Shown: positions 1 to 10,859 of the stretch, piece by piece
How positions within the stretch are numbered: the stretch's first letter is position 1
Layout of the letters: the number at the start of each line of letters is the position of its first letter
From: Primulina eburnea
Lineage: Eukaryota; Streptophyta; Magnoliopsida; Lamiales; Gesneriaceae
Assembly: GCF_022965805.1 (NCBI RefSeq)
Contig: NC_133105.1
Span: forward strand, 24,314,978-24,378,977
Reading direction: 5' to 3'
Length of the DNA stretch: 64,000 nt
Notes under the pieces: generated by a model
The model's database searches: none
What the model was told of the DNA's origin: nothing
Seen by the model: only the letters and a program-made list of their open reading frames with translations
Position numbers and translations under genes: made by a program

Positions 1-1420
1 CTTGGGGGTTAGCAAAGCTCCGTATGGAACAACCAATCATATATACCACAGATATCTAAAAAATGATATATGGTATGCAATGCATGTATGTCGTGGAGGT
101 ATCAGGTCAAATTCCCATCCACTGAGCACATGTCAGAATCAAATGAATCGCTATCAAATCAATGCTCGAGCTGGCACACCGGCCTCAATAAGGGATACTC
201 GTATGATAGCATCGACAAAGCGCCATCAAATCCCAAATCTCATATCCAATCATCGGGGCCACAAATGTCTATGATTTATGGGTCATATAATACCAGCATA
301 GCAATTGTGTTCACAAACCCCAGAATCCAATCAAATCATATCAGGGTATGCCAAGGATCATAGCAACGTGCATGTCATGTATCGATGTATGCATCAAATG
401 ATGTGTTAACAAAACATTTATTTTATACATCGATATTCAAATCTCAATGTCATGTATGCCACATCAAATCAACAAATAGGCATATAGACACATATTCTCA
501 ATCCAATCAATCAAATCAATCAACATATATCATATAATACAGATATATGTCGTATGTTACCCGGTCGCAACATACCTCAATTCTTCGTTTCCAGTTGATG
601 TAGCCTGAAGATATTAATATTACACATTATATACATCAATAACATACTCATTCCAATCAATAACATACTCCAAAATCATTAATATGAGTTTCAAATATCA
701 TTTGAAACTTCAAAAATTCATATCAAATCCAAATCATATCATAATTCAATTCCGACTTCGAATATACATTTCTTGTCGGTTATTCTACTACATATAGGAA
801 ATTCAACTTCAAATACATGCTATTCCAGCACTTTGATATTTAGAGCTGCTGGAACAAGAAGAAAATTACCTCAGTCAGAAGCCCTCGACGCGACGATCAC
901 AAATATATAATTTGTTTCGCGTTTAGACAGCGTTTTGAAGTCGATTGGGAAGTAAGAAATCAAATTCTCTCGGTTATTCTCGAAGTTACAAGGAGGAAAT
1001 GAATAAAATGAAGACGAAAGCTCGTTCTTATCAATTCACCGCTTCGGCGCTCGGGCGGTAGAATTCTCGCGCCCGAGCGCGAGATACTCTGCCCCCGAGT
1101 ACAAATGCACCGCGCTCGGGCGGTCGCAAATTACCGCTCGGGTGCGGCATGTTCTGTCCGAGAACATACCTTCATATACCCTGGTGCTCGGGCGGTCATT
1201 TTCTACCGCCAGGGCGCTACATGTTCTGTACAACATATTAGTTTTTGTACTATATTGGCGTCCGGCCTCTCCACTCGAGCTCATACAACGTCAATTCATA
1301 TTCAATATTCAATTTTCAATTCATAGTCACGATATACATCAAATACATAATCACATGACAATTTCATAAATTATCGATAATCACATAAGATTTACGATAA
1401 TACGATACACGGTCCTTAGA
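1..1420. other. AT-rich non-coding stretch, possible gypsy LTR remnant
   Basis: No credible coding region is seen. The first 1000 bases are AT-rich with many ATATCA/AATCAAATC-type words. A GC-rich block follows at 1043-1225, then AT-rich sequence to the point where degraded Tat coding sequence begins. The composition (AT-rich, then a GC-rich block rich in inverted words) resembles the LTRs of plant gypsy elements on the - strand, but no TG...CA ends or target duplication were found, so the identity is inferred only. Confidence 0.3.
1043..1225. repeat. GC-rich cluster of GCTCGGGCGG words in both orientations
   Basis: The word GCTCGGGCGGT or a close variant occurs near 1050, 1110 and 1186, with inverted forms (GCGCCCGAGCGC near 1070, ACCGCCAGGGCGC near 1206). 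The block sits in otherwise AT-rich DNA and can fold into several short hairpins. Its function is unknown. Confidence 0.6.
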
Positions 1421-1463
1421 GAAAGATCGAGTAATCAAGAAATACTGGATTCCAAAAGGTCAA

Positions 1464-2906
1464 TTGTTTGAAGCTCATGGAAGACATAGTGCCGATCGAA
1501 TACGAACAGTTCAACAACGTTTCCCTAGAAATGTTGGTGAATCTGCGGCCTATCGGCCGAGGAACCAACATTTCCTTGAAAGACCAGTGCATGGGAATCA
1601 AAAGTCCAGAGGGAATCATCTCATGATCAGCACCAGAGATACTCGGACAGGAGAAACATACGTAGAGTTGAGTCACGAAAGGTGAAAATAAGGAAAGTAT
1701 CAGCTGATCAGTGCATAGAGCGGCGTGCATATGAAATCTCAAAAAGAAAAATGATTGGGAGCCGGAGAGCACAGCCGAGAAACGTCCTTCCAGCCAGAGG
1801 GGAGTTCAGTGAGTCTTGGAGAGTGGCCCAACACAAAAATTCCCTAGGCCACCGACTAGGACTCAAAAGAGACGGCTGTTGAGAGAAAGAGATATCTCAA
1901 GAAAAGAGGAGTCAACTAAGTTAAGAAATGAACTCACAATTGATGTTCCAGTCTCCAGTGAGCCGGTGGGGAGTAAATCCAAGTTTGGAAGATCGGCTAC
2001 TGAGGATAAGTTTGTGGAGGATGATGATGATTTGTTGAGCGAAGAGGATGATCAAATAAGAAAAACAATTAATTTTTGTGTCGAAGAGTTTCACATCACT
2101 GTGGATTGTGCCACAGGAGTGGTGATATTACCAGAAAGGTTTAAAATGATAGAAGAAGATAATGGGGAGTTGATGCCCAAGGAATCGGTGCAAAAGGAAA
2201 AACACGCAAATAAACTCCCTGAAGGGAGTTCAAGAGTGATTATCCAGGAGGGCCACCCAAATAAGCCTCAACATGTGATACTTGAGAAACCTACATCGGC
2301 CATGACCAAGCACATAAGCCCATTGTACATCAAGGCCCATGTCAATGAGAAACAAGTATCTAGGGTCTTGATTGACAATGGCTCAGCTGTGAATGTTCTC
2401 CCAGTAAGGATGTTAAGAAATCTAGGCAAAACTGAAGAAGATTTGATACCTACTGAGGTTTCTGTTGCTGCGTTTACGGGGGAAACCACCAAGACCATTG
2501 GAGTGTTCCCCGTGATGTTACTGTAGGGAGCATGTCGTCTTTATGTGCGTTTTTTGTGGTGAAATCCTCCGCCAACTTTCAAGCATTGTTAGGCAGAGAT
2601 TGGATCCATGCAAACAAGTGCATCCCATCCTCAATGCACCAACTGTTGTTATTTTGGAAAGGGGATGATGTGGAGGTTGTAGAAGCGTATGGACAGCCGT
2701 TCCAAACAAGTGCAAGTGCAGTGGAAGCCAGATATTATAATGGGGATTTTGGGCCTATCAGAATTCGCAGCAATTGCAAGAAAGAAAATCCATTGTACAT
2801 GAAAACACCGACTCCAAGCTCCGTGTTGCAAAGAATCCTCAAGCCTACTGTTATCGTGCTGCCTAGGCCGATAATTCAACCGCTGATTGAGGAGGTTGAT
2901 GATTGA
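1464..2906 (+). pseudogene. Tat-type gag-pro remnant with retropepsin
   Basis: The open stretch 1816-2526 has a charged, acidic linker and then a retropepsin core, with LIDNGSAVNVLP near residue 187 as the D-[ST]-G equivalent (here D-N-G, a form common in this lineage). A stop at about 2524 and a frame change separate it from 2532-2906. That segment contains the family block RDWIHANKC...PSSMHQ and VEARYYNGDFGPI, found just after the protease in Tat-type polyproteins. Upstream sequence at 1464-1882 is a frame-broken gag-side remnant. The enzyme would cleave Gag-Pol; this copy cannot make an intact one. Confidence 0.65.
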
Positions 2907-2959
2907 TTTGAACCAAAAAGGGAAAAAAGGTAGCTGCAACCTCTATATGGAAGGCACAT

Positions 2960-4660
2960 GTGCAACATGTACTGAACAAATTAGAAGATGAGGAACCATG
3001 GGAAATCTATGGAACTGAGGTCGTCCAAGAAGAGGAATACGAAGATGATGAACTCCAATTTGATGAATTATTGATGGCGCCATATCAAATGGAAGATGGC
3101 AAACACAAAGTACAAGACCCGTTGGAAGAGATTAACTTGGGGGAGCTTGATAATCCAAAAGTGGTGTATGTGAGTAAGCTACTGGAAGAGAAGTTGAAGC
3201 AAGAGTTGATCAGTACGTTGAAGGAGTACAAAGATTGTTTTGCATGGAGTTATGATGATATGCCAGGGTTGGACCGGAAATTGGTCGAACACCGACTTCC
3301 ACTCAAAGAAAGTTTTAAACCATTTCAACAGCCATCTCGTCGCATGTCAAAAGAAGTTGAATTGAAAGTGAAAGATGAATTTGAGAAATTGTTAAAGGCC
3401 AGGTTTACAAAACCAATCAGATATACCGAATGGCTTTCGAACATTGTGCAAGTCATGAAAAAGAATGGCAAGATCAGAATATGCATTGACTTCCGAGACT
3501 TGAACTATGCGACTCCCAAAGATGTGTATATAATGCCGATACCTGATATGTTGATTGATTCAGTGGCTAGGCATGAATTGTTATCTTTCATGGACGGTTT
3601 CTCGGGCTACAACCAAATCAAAATAGCAGAGACTGACACTCACAAAACAGCATTCAGATGACCGGCAGCTGTTGGTACGTTTGAATGGCTTGTTATGCCA
3701 TTCGGGTTAAAAAACGCAGGAGCCATGTATCAAAGGGCTATGAACTCGATCTTTCATGATATGATATGACATCATATTGAAGTGTATATATACGATATTG
3801 TTGTGAAATCAAAACAATCTGCTGATCACATTGAACATTTGAGGAAAAGCTTCCAACGAATAAGGCAACATGAGTTAAAGTTAAATCCATTGAAATGTGC
3901 TTTTGGTGTGAAAGCGGGAAACTTTTTGGGATTTCTTGTTCATCAGAGGGGAGTTGAAGTGGATAAAAACAAAGCCAAAGCTATTATGGAAGCAAATCCG
4001 CCTAGAAACAAGAAAGAGTTGCAACGCTTCCTTGGGCAAGTGAATTACTTGAGGCGTTTTATTTCTAACCTTGCAGGGAAGACAAAGGAGTTTTCACAGC
4101 TGTTGAAGCTCAAAGATAGCGGGGAGTTCAAATGGGAAGAGTCGCATCAGAAAGTTTTTAATGTGATCAAGAGATATTTATCGAACCCACATGTTCTTAT
4201 GCCTCTCAGGTATGGAATGCCCCTTATATTATACATCTCTGCTGCTCATGAATCAATTGGATGTCTACTAGTTCAAAATAATCATGAAGGAAATGAACAA
4301 AACATCTATTATTTGAGTAGATTCCTTACTCCAGTAGAGGTGAAATACTCTGTGATTGAAAAGCTATGCTTAACACTGTATTATGCATGTACTAAGTTAA
4401 GACATTATTTGATTCAATCAAGAGTGTTTGTGGTGGCTAAAACCGATTTGATTAAATACATGCTTAATAGACCCATTCTTTTGGGGCGGATTGGTAAATG
4501 GTCTTTGGCATTGGCCGAGTTTACATTGACCTATTACCCCCAAAAGTCAATAAAAGGCCAAGCTATCGCCGATTTTTTAGCTGATCACCCTTCACTTGAT
4601 GAGTTTATTGGAGAACAGGTTGGATTTCAAGTTTGTGGAGTGAGAGTTCAACCCTGGTAG
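2960..4660 (+). pseudogene. Tat-type reverse transcriptase and first RNase H, inactivated
   Basis: The RT starts in the segment 2960-3661 with the gypsy blocks VEHRLPLKE, RICIDFRDLN and LLSFMDGFSGYNQIKIAE, and is cut by a TGA at 3659-3661. The frame then continues through [20 protein letters not shown] (about 3690-3750), a second TGA near 3768, and the catalytic block at 3782. There the expected Y-I-D-D reads Y-I-Y-D (TAC at 3791-3793), so the first catalytic Asp is gone. The thumb and connection follow, with RNase H-like sequence up to 4657. The enzyme would copy element RNA to DNA. The two stops and the lost Asp make this copy dead. Confidence 0.8.
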
Positions 4661-4980
4661 TTGAAGATCGATGGATCAAGTACAGAAACAGCAGCTGGAG
4701 CTGGTATTGTGATCACCTCCCCCAAGAGGTGTGAAAACCGCTCTATCCTTTAATTTAGATTTCCCATGCACCAACAATCAAGCGGAATACAAAGCACTGG
4801 TCATTGGATTGGAAATTCTGAAACATTTAGGGGCAAGAGAATTATTAATATCAGGGGATTCTCCGCTGGTACTCAAATAGCTGTCAGGGGAGTTCAAATA
4901 CACAAGTTTGACCTTGGCTCCTTACTATACCGCGGCATCCCAACTTCTAGATGATTTCGAGGAAGTGCCATTAGTACACG
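4661..4980 (+). pseudogene. second RNase H domain of the Tat element, frameshifted
   Basis: Directly after a TAG at 4658-4660 the same frame reads LKIDGSSTETAAGAGIVITSP, the first-Asp block of an RNase H fold. After a frame change near 4730 the neighbouring frame gives NNQAEYKALVIGLEILKHLG (second acidic residue) and ISGDSPLVLK (third), followed by a stop. Gypsy elements with an extra RNase H downstream of the usual one are characteristic of the Tat lineage, so this supports the assignment. The sequence is cut at about 4980 by inserted non-coding DNA. Confidence 0.7.
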
Positions 4981-5325
4981 TGTGGGGGCCCGTGCTCTTG
5001 ATTAATATTTAATGGCCAAACAATCAGGATTTATTAATGTAAACAGCGAAAGCGATTAAAATTTTCCATTTTGAGCCTACAAAAATTTTGGCATGAACTA
5101 TTTGTAAATAGGACATCCCAAAAAAATCAAAACATCACAAATAATATTTATATACTCGAAATAAAGTCACAACATCAATTAACAACCTATAGCCGCACTA
5201 GCCAGGACTAAACACATGCAGAGCCGGCAAGGCTCGATCACACAACTATCAATTCAAAACAACATAAAAATTACAGTACAGCTACACGGGGCATCTCCCC
5301 GGTAAATGTATGACTCCATAATATA

Positions 5326-5352
5326 GTATATATATATATATATATATATATC
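5326..5352. repeat. (TA)n microsatellite
   Basis: An uninterrupted run of TA dinucleotides lies inside the LTR-like insertion. Confidence 0.9.
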
Positions 5353-5546
5353 AGAGAACTCTCAATCATGACTCTACGACTGGGCACCACTACCTGACTC
5401 TCCACCTGACACGTCAGATCCTCCTGGATAACCTGCTATGGCATCAAAAACAACCACAACATAAAAAGAAACAAGGGGTCGGGCCCCAGTACGACAAACC
5501 AGTAATATTACGAAAAATATAACTCACATGAAATAAAATCAAGTAA

Positions 5547-5585
5547 AATGCAATGCGATGCAATGCAATGTAATGCAATGCGTGA
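5547..5585. repeat. GCAAT pentanucleotide repeat
   Basis: About seven imperfect GCAAT/GCGAT/GTAAT pentamers are present within the LTR-like insertion. Confidence 0.8.
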
Positions 5586-6785
5586 AAGGTAACAACTGAT
5601 AAGGATACCAAGCGGAGTCCAAATGAATCGCATCAGCAACAAGAATAGTTGCCACCCGTGCGAGGAACGTAGAAACGCAACATCAAGTCGCCACTCATTC
5701 ATGCACGTAGCATCGAGGGTACGGGAGCTACCTGCTCAGCCCTCATGCAAGTCGTCAGGAGTGCTAATCCTACCCACCCGCTCCATCGATGACACAACAA
5801 CTCGATAGATCAATATCAATAGCAATCAAGGAGTCGAGGCTCGAAATGCTATGCACTAATAGTATCAACTCAAATAAATGCATGAATGAAATCACGTATT
5901 CACAGAAGCACATAAAAGCATGCCACAACTCATTACAAATACTTAACGTCATTCCACATCGCTATAGACGTCATAATAAAATAGTTCATGCGTAGCTCAA
6001 CTGACTTTAATTTACCACAAAATATCTTAAGGATTTCTCGCAGAATCCAATCGTGTGGCAAATAATACATTTCATATCAAATTCCATTTATTTTTCCAAT
6101 ATTTGACAATTTATCCTAACATTCCAAAAATCATAATTTAGGCTTTAATATTTCTAAAGTGAATATGCGAAAATTTTATAGAATTTAAACACCTAATTAT
6201 TGAATACTCAAATTTGAAAACAAAATTTACAATTCTGAATTTTCGAAATTATTCCCAAATAAATTCTGAAATTTTGTTAATACCTCCAATTTGCTCCGAT
6301 ATAGCACCTACAATCAATAACCCAATATATATTAATTGTTGAAACTCAAATAAATCAAAATACCCAAAATTCGAAACCCTAAAATCTGAATTTTTACCTC
6401 AAATGCTTCAAATTTCGAGTACAACTATACAATCAGTTGTCCAAGCTCGAAATAACACGAAATCAAGGCCAAAGAGAAAAATTCGAACGAACCAAGGTTC
6501 ACGGGTTCAAACGGGATCGCGATAATACCTTGCAAAATGGTTATCACTGGATAGCCCTTGTCGAGAGGATTCCAAATATGTATTTACTTTTGAAAATCGG
6601 TGACCGACGGTGGAGTTACGGGCGGTCAAAGGCGGAAGAAATCGTTTGACTTTTACGGACAGACATTACGAGAGAGAGAGAAAGAGTTTCTGATTCTTTC
6701 TTTTACCTTCTGTACATTATTTTATATTATTTAATTAATTAATAAAACAAATGGGTTGGGCTTGGGTATTATAACTTGGGCTGGT

Positions 6786-7125
6786 GTTGATTCAGAAGAA
6801 AAACCACCCTTCAATTCAGGAAAGAGGGATTCAGGTAGACACGCTCAACTTGGATATAAACTTAGCTGATGACTGGAGGGATGACATGAAAATGGTGCTA
6901 GAATCAACCGGGAAAGATATTCCACATGGTTTAAAAATGAGAGCTCTTAATTACGTTTTAGTGGAGGGAGATTTTTACAGGAAAGGGTTAGATGGTTTGC
7001 TCCTCAGATGCATAGGCTTCCCAGAAGCTTTGGAGATCATGAAGCAAGTTCATGAGGGAGTGTGTGGAGCGGATCAATCAGGAATAAAAATGAGATGGTT
7101 GATAAGGAGGTATGTCTACTATTGG
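6786..7125 (+). pseudogene. Tat integrase N-terminal part, cut by the CACTA element
   Basis: The frame 6784-7125 contains the linker QKKNHPSIQERGIQVDTLNL and the start of the integrase HHCC zinc-binding region: LRCIGFPEALEIMKQVHEGVCG and then IKMRWLIRRYVYYW. The CACTA element begins inside the following codon. Across the insertion, counting one copy of the TGG duplication, the reading frame carries on at 8280 with the Cys-containing half of the zinc-binding motif. This shows that the insertion point lies in the integrase gene. Confidence 0.8.
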
Positions 7126-8276
7126 CACTACAAGAAAAATTCCATACGACCGGTTATAAACCGTTGTCGTAGCCCTTTTAAAACTGTTGTTAAAGCCACT
7201 GTTGTTAAATGGTTCGCTCAAAGACAACGGTTTTTTACCGTTGTCGTAGCTACAATTCGCGACGGTTTTTTACAGTTACCGTCGTAGCTACAATTTGCGA
7301 CGGAATGCATGTTTAAACCGTCGTTAATTAGCGACGGTTATTTATACTGTAGCTAAACTTAGCGACGTTTATTTTTAACCATCGCTAAATGTAGCGACGA
7401 CATACATGTGCAAAACGTCGCTACGTAGCGACGGTTTATAGATGAATTCCGTCGCTAATATTTTATGTAAAATAAAAAAAATAATTTAATAAATCTGTGT
7501 TGTGAATTGGTACAATCGTGTAAGAGATAAAATTTAAGTGTCGTGAAGTGAAAAATCGTGTAAGAGATAAAATTTTAATTGTTTTGAAGTGGTAAAATCG
7601 TGTAAGAGATAAAAATTTTAATTGTTATGAAGGGGAAAAATCGTGTAAGAGATAAAAATTTTAAGTGTTGTGAAGTTGTAAAATCGTGTAAGTGAGAAAA
7701 ATTTTAAGTGTTGTGAAGTGAAGTGGAAGAAAATGGAGCGAATTCGCATGTATTTATAGAGAGTGGAGGAAGAAAATGGTGGGAAGTTTAGGCGGTATTA
7801 AAAGAGACGGTTTTTCTAAAACAGTCGCTAATGTTAGCGATAGTCATATGTAAATCGTCGCTAATATCAAATTAGCGACGTGTTTACTTGATTATGTTGC
7901 TAACTTTAGCGACGGTTGTTAGTAAACCGTCGCTAATGTGACATCAGCGACGATTTAGATATAACCGTCGCGAACATTAGCGACGGTTGTATGAAAACTG
8001 TCGCTAATACCGTTGTGTTTATTCTAAACTCACACTAATCGACAACAGTTTTACGAAAAAAACACGCTAATAGACAACGGTTCATGAAATCGTTGTCACA
8101 AACGTTCAAAGACAACGGTTTTACAGAACTGTTGTCATTGACCCTAAAAACTGTTGTCTTTGACCCCGAAAAGACAACAGTTTTATAAAAATCGTTGTCT
8201 TTTGCTTAAAAAAATGATCTACGACCGTTGTTAAAATTTTTTATGTGTGTTGTTGATTCTGAAATTTCTTGTAGTG
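7126..8276. mobile_element. nonautonomous CACTA (En/Spm) element 1, complete
   Basis: The left end reads CACTACAAGAAAAATT and the right end AATTTCTTGTAGTG, which are inverted. The flanks are a 3-bp duplication TGG (7123-7125 and 8277-8279), as expected for the CACTA superfamily. No transposase is present in 1151 bp. Subterminal repeats fall into two nested zones on each side: an outer zone of GACAACGGTTT/AACCGTTGTC words and an inner zone of AGCGACGGTTT/AAACCGTCGCT words, around an AT-rich core. Related copies lie at 37683-38946 and 56566-57815. Confidence 0.93.
7497..7725. repeat. tandem array in the core of CACTA element 1
   Basis: About five imperfect units of about 45 bp share the words AATCGTGTAAGAGATAAAA and TTGTGAAGTGG. 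The same array is present in the related copies near 38315-38500 and 57195-57390. Confidence 0.75.
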
Positions 8277-9291
8277 TGGCCATCCATCCTGAAAGATTGC
8301 ATCAAATATGCTAGGGGATGCCAGCCATGTCAGAGACACGGGAACAATTCCGGCAGATGAGCTTCACAACGTTGTCAAACCATGGCCATTCAAGGGCTGG
8401 GCCATGAACTTAATAGGGAAAATCTACCCCTCATCATCTAAAAGCCACTCGTTCATCCTTGTGGCTACAGATTTTTTCACCAATGGGTAGAAGCAGTGCC
8501 TTTAAAGAAAGCAGAGCACGGGGATGTCATTAACTTTGTGAAAGAGAATATTATTCATAGATTTGGTAGTTCCAGAGTCATTGACCACAGATCGGGGAAC
8601 TATGTTCACAGGCTCATATATGAGGGAATTTGCAGAAGACTATGGAATTAAATTGATAAACTCATCCCCTCATTACCCACAGTCCAACAGGCAAGCCGAA
8701 GCATCAAATAAAGTGTTGCTAAAGATTCTACAAAAGATGATGGAGGAGAATCTCAGGGATTGGCCAAGGCTATTATCAGAAACTTTATTGGCGTACAGAA
8801 CATCCAAGAGGACTGCCACTAGAGTGAGCTCTTTTTCCCTTACCTTTGGCCATGATACAGTGCTCCCATTTGAGATTATGGTGCCATCAATGCGAGTGGC
8901 AAAGCAAATTGAACTTTCCCTTGAGCATTATAATGAAGCAATGATCATGGAGTTAGAAGAATTGGATGAGCTGAGAATCCAAGCGTACAATGCTTTGCTG
9001 TTAAAGAAACAGAAAGTGGCGAGAATCTACAACAAAAGAATTAACAAGAAAAGTTTCCATGAAGGAGAAATAGTGTGGAAGGTCATACTACCACTAGGAA
9101 CAAAGGATAGGGAGATGGGCAAATGGTCTCCCAACTGGGAGGGACCATTCAAGGTACATAAGGTGTTAGACGGAAATTCATATTGGCTATCAATCTTAGA
9201 TGGTCATCCACACAAACGATGCATAAACGGCAAGTATCTCAAGCCGTATTTTCCAAGTATGAGGGAAGAATTAGAAAAAGCTTGCGAGTGA
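8277..9291 (+). pseudogene. Tat integrase core and C-terminal part
   Basis: After the CACTA insertion the frame shows the second half of the zinc-binding motif (ARGCQPCQRHG, about 8310-8340) and the core start GWAMNLIGKIYP near 8397, where the usual first catalytic Asp is Asn. A stop follows at 8488-8490 where a Trp is expected. The segment 8563-9291 carries the second Asp (TTDRGTMFTGSY) and the Glu (SNRQAEASNK), then the conserved C-terminal block ending at the TGA at 9289. The enzyme would insert element cDNA into the genome. The missing Asp and the stop make it inactive. Confidence 0.82.
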
Positions 9292-9403
9292 AGCAAACAC
9301 GAAGGCTAATATTCAGTGGGGAGTTGGCCTTCTTCAGTGGGGAGTTGGCCTTCGGGGCTACTTTTGTATATATTAAGTTCCTTATTTCAAGATTTCATGT
9401 GAT

Positions 9404-10005
9404 GTAGGCTTTATGACAACTAAAATAAATATATGTTATTCATGATTCAACAATAAAATTGATAGGAGAAGTGGGACAGTAAGCCACCTTCTTATTTGAA
9501 GGCCCATTGTTTCACTAGGGAGTCAGCCTTATGACCACTTATTATATATGCATTCAGCCGATATTTCCAATGTTTTTATGGTACGAGAATTCATGGAGAA
9601 GAAGACCATACCGTCATTACATAAATTGGTTGTTTGCATGTGCAGTTATAGACCCATGAAGTAGGCCTTCAGGCCACTTAGAATATGGCAAGAAAGAAAC
9701 GCCCCGAGCGGGTAGTTGAGCTCAGCAAGCGGAACGACGAATACTAAAGGGAGAAAAGAAGAGAACAAGGACATTATGCGAACCCCCAAGAGGACCCAGA
9801 AGTTGACGTCGAAAGAAAAATAGGCTAACCAGCCATTTTTATATGTTTTAGCTTCATATTTTAAGAGTTTGCTTGAAGTAGGCCTTAGGGCCACTAATGT
9901 AAATATTTGTTGGTTATGATTCAAAAAACGAGAAAGATCAATTAAATTTGGTCAGTAGGCCACTTTTATCATATTGGATTCATTGTTTTTTGATAGGGAA
10001 TCAAG
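9404..10005. repeat. diverged direct repeat of about 120 bp
   Basis: Two related blocks at about 9404-9520 and 9879-10005 share, in order, GTAGGC-TT-ATG/GG-CCACT-like starts, TTATTCATGATTCAA / TGGTTATGATTCAAA, AGTAAGCCAC / AGTAGGCCAC, and a TAGGGAGTC / TAGGGAATC end. A partial third copy (GAAGTAGGCCTTCAGGCCACTTA) lies near 9659. Confidence 0.55.
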
Positions 10006-10239
10006 GAAGAGAATAATCTCGAGTGGGGAGTTTTAGGCCAACCTATGGTTTTGATTGAAGTTATTGAAATGAGTTGGGTTAAACGGATTAAGAACAAATA
10101 GAAACTCCTTCCCAACATCAAATACACACTATCACATACAAACTCACCTTCATTTCACATCCATCACCCAACAACCACAACACCAAACCAGCAGTCAACA
10201 AATCAAAAGCGAAATCACCGCATGCAAGAACAGTAAGTA

Positions 10240-10360
10240 AACGTATATGCGGGAAAGGGGTCCGACTGAAGTGCAACTGCATATACGAGAAATGGGTCCG
10301 ACTGAAGTGAAAATACATATACGTGTATGCGGGAAAAGGATCGACTGAAGTGCAATTCAT
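10240..10360. repeat. three tandem units with GTCCGACTGAAGTG
   Basis: Three imperfect units of about 40-50 bp each contain a TATGCGGGAAA or TACGAGAAA word followed by GGGTCCGACTGAAGTG (GGATCGACTGAAGTG in the last). Confidence 0.7.
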
Positions 10361-10859
10361 AATGCTATGGAAGAGGGAATAATATTGAGTGGATGCAGCA
10401 CAAAAGAGAACATAAGAGCACGTAAGGGTTGAGACTTACCTGTGTTTCAAAGAGCCCCAAACTACACCAAGGCTTAGGTTTCGAGTACACCGGAAAACTG
10501 AGGCCAACCCATGGCCAATCCATGCTACCTGCTAAGAATAAACATACCAACGTACACGAAAAGAATGAACCAGCAAAAGAAGATACATGGGAATACAACC
10601 AAGATGGAATCAGAGACAATAGAGTGTTTGGTGTCGAAAGCCACTGCATGCATACAAGAAATGTTCAGAATTTTAGTTGTTATTAATGTATGCCACAAAA
10701 CCACACAATGACCATGCCACCACACCCACGAAACAAAGGCCAACGAATGGCTAAATAATACCAAATCCACAAATCCCCACAATAACCCATCGTCAAAAGA
10801 GTTAGCCCAACTACACAGATAAACCAATCACCCATCCTTTGGTTTCTCGGCAAGCGAGC

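Larger units (their letters stand above)
4981..6785 (-). mobile_element. solo-LTR-like insertion in the Tat element, boundaries uncertain
   Basis: Coding sequence of the Tat element stops at about 4980 and resumes at about 6786. The 1.8 kb between is non-coding and looks like a gypsy LTR read on the - strand: TTTATT-rich stretch near the left end, short GC words such as GGGGTCGGGCCCCAGT near 5475, a TA microsatellite and GCAATGC repeats. Possible ends are TGTGGGGG at 4981 and TATTATAAC near 6773. I could not identify a clean 5-bp target duplication, so it may be rearranged. Confidence 0.5.
9292..10859 (+). other. 3' non-coding region of the Tat element
   Basis: There is no coding sequence after the integrase stop. 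Guanine-rich words such as CAGTGGGGAGTTGGCCTTC occur twice near 9315-9350. Diverged direct repeats follow, then AT-rich sequence up to the Tekay insertion at 10860. Long non-coding 3' regions with repeats are known from Tat/Ogre-type elements. The start of the 3' LTR could not be placed. Confidence 0.5.

Noticed and set aside
4971..6845. ACACG near 4976-4980 and again near 6839-6843 as target duplication of the LTR-like insertion
   Set aside because: The right copy lies about 60 bp inside resumed integrase-linker coding sequence, so it cannot mark the insertion end.
7126..8276. Regular spaced inverted words resembling a CRISPR-like array
   Set aside because: The words are subterminal repeats of a CACTA element with defined ends and a TGG target duplication. 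Spacers are not unique and the DNA is from a plant.
10429..10827. Overlapping short frames on both strands in the Tat 3' region
   Set aside because: They have no conserved domain, overlap on both strands and sit in repeat-rich non-coding sequence.
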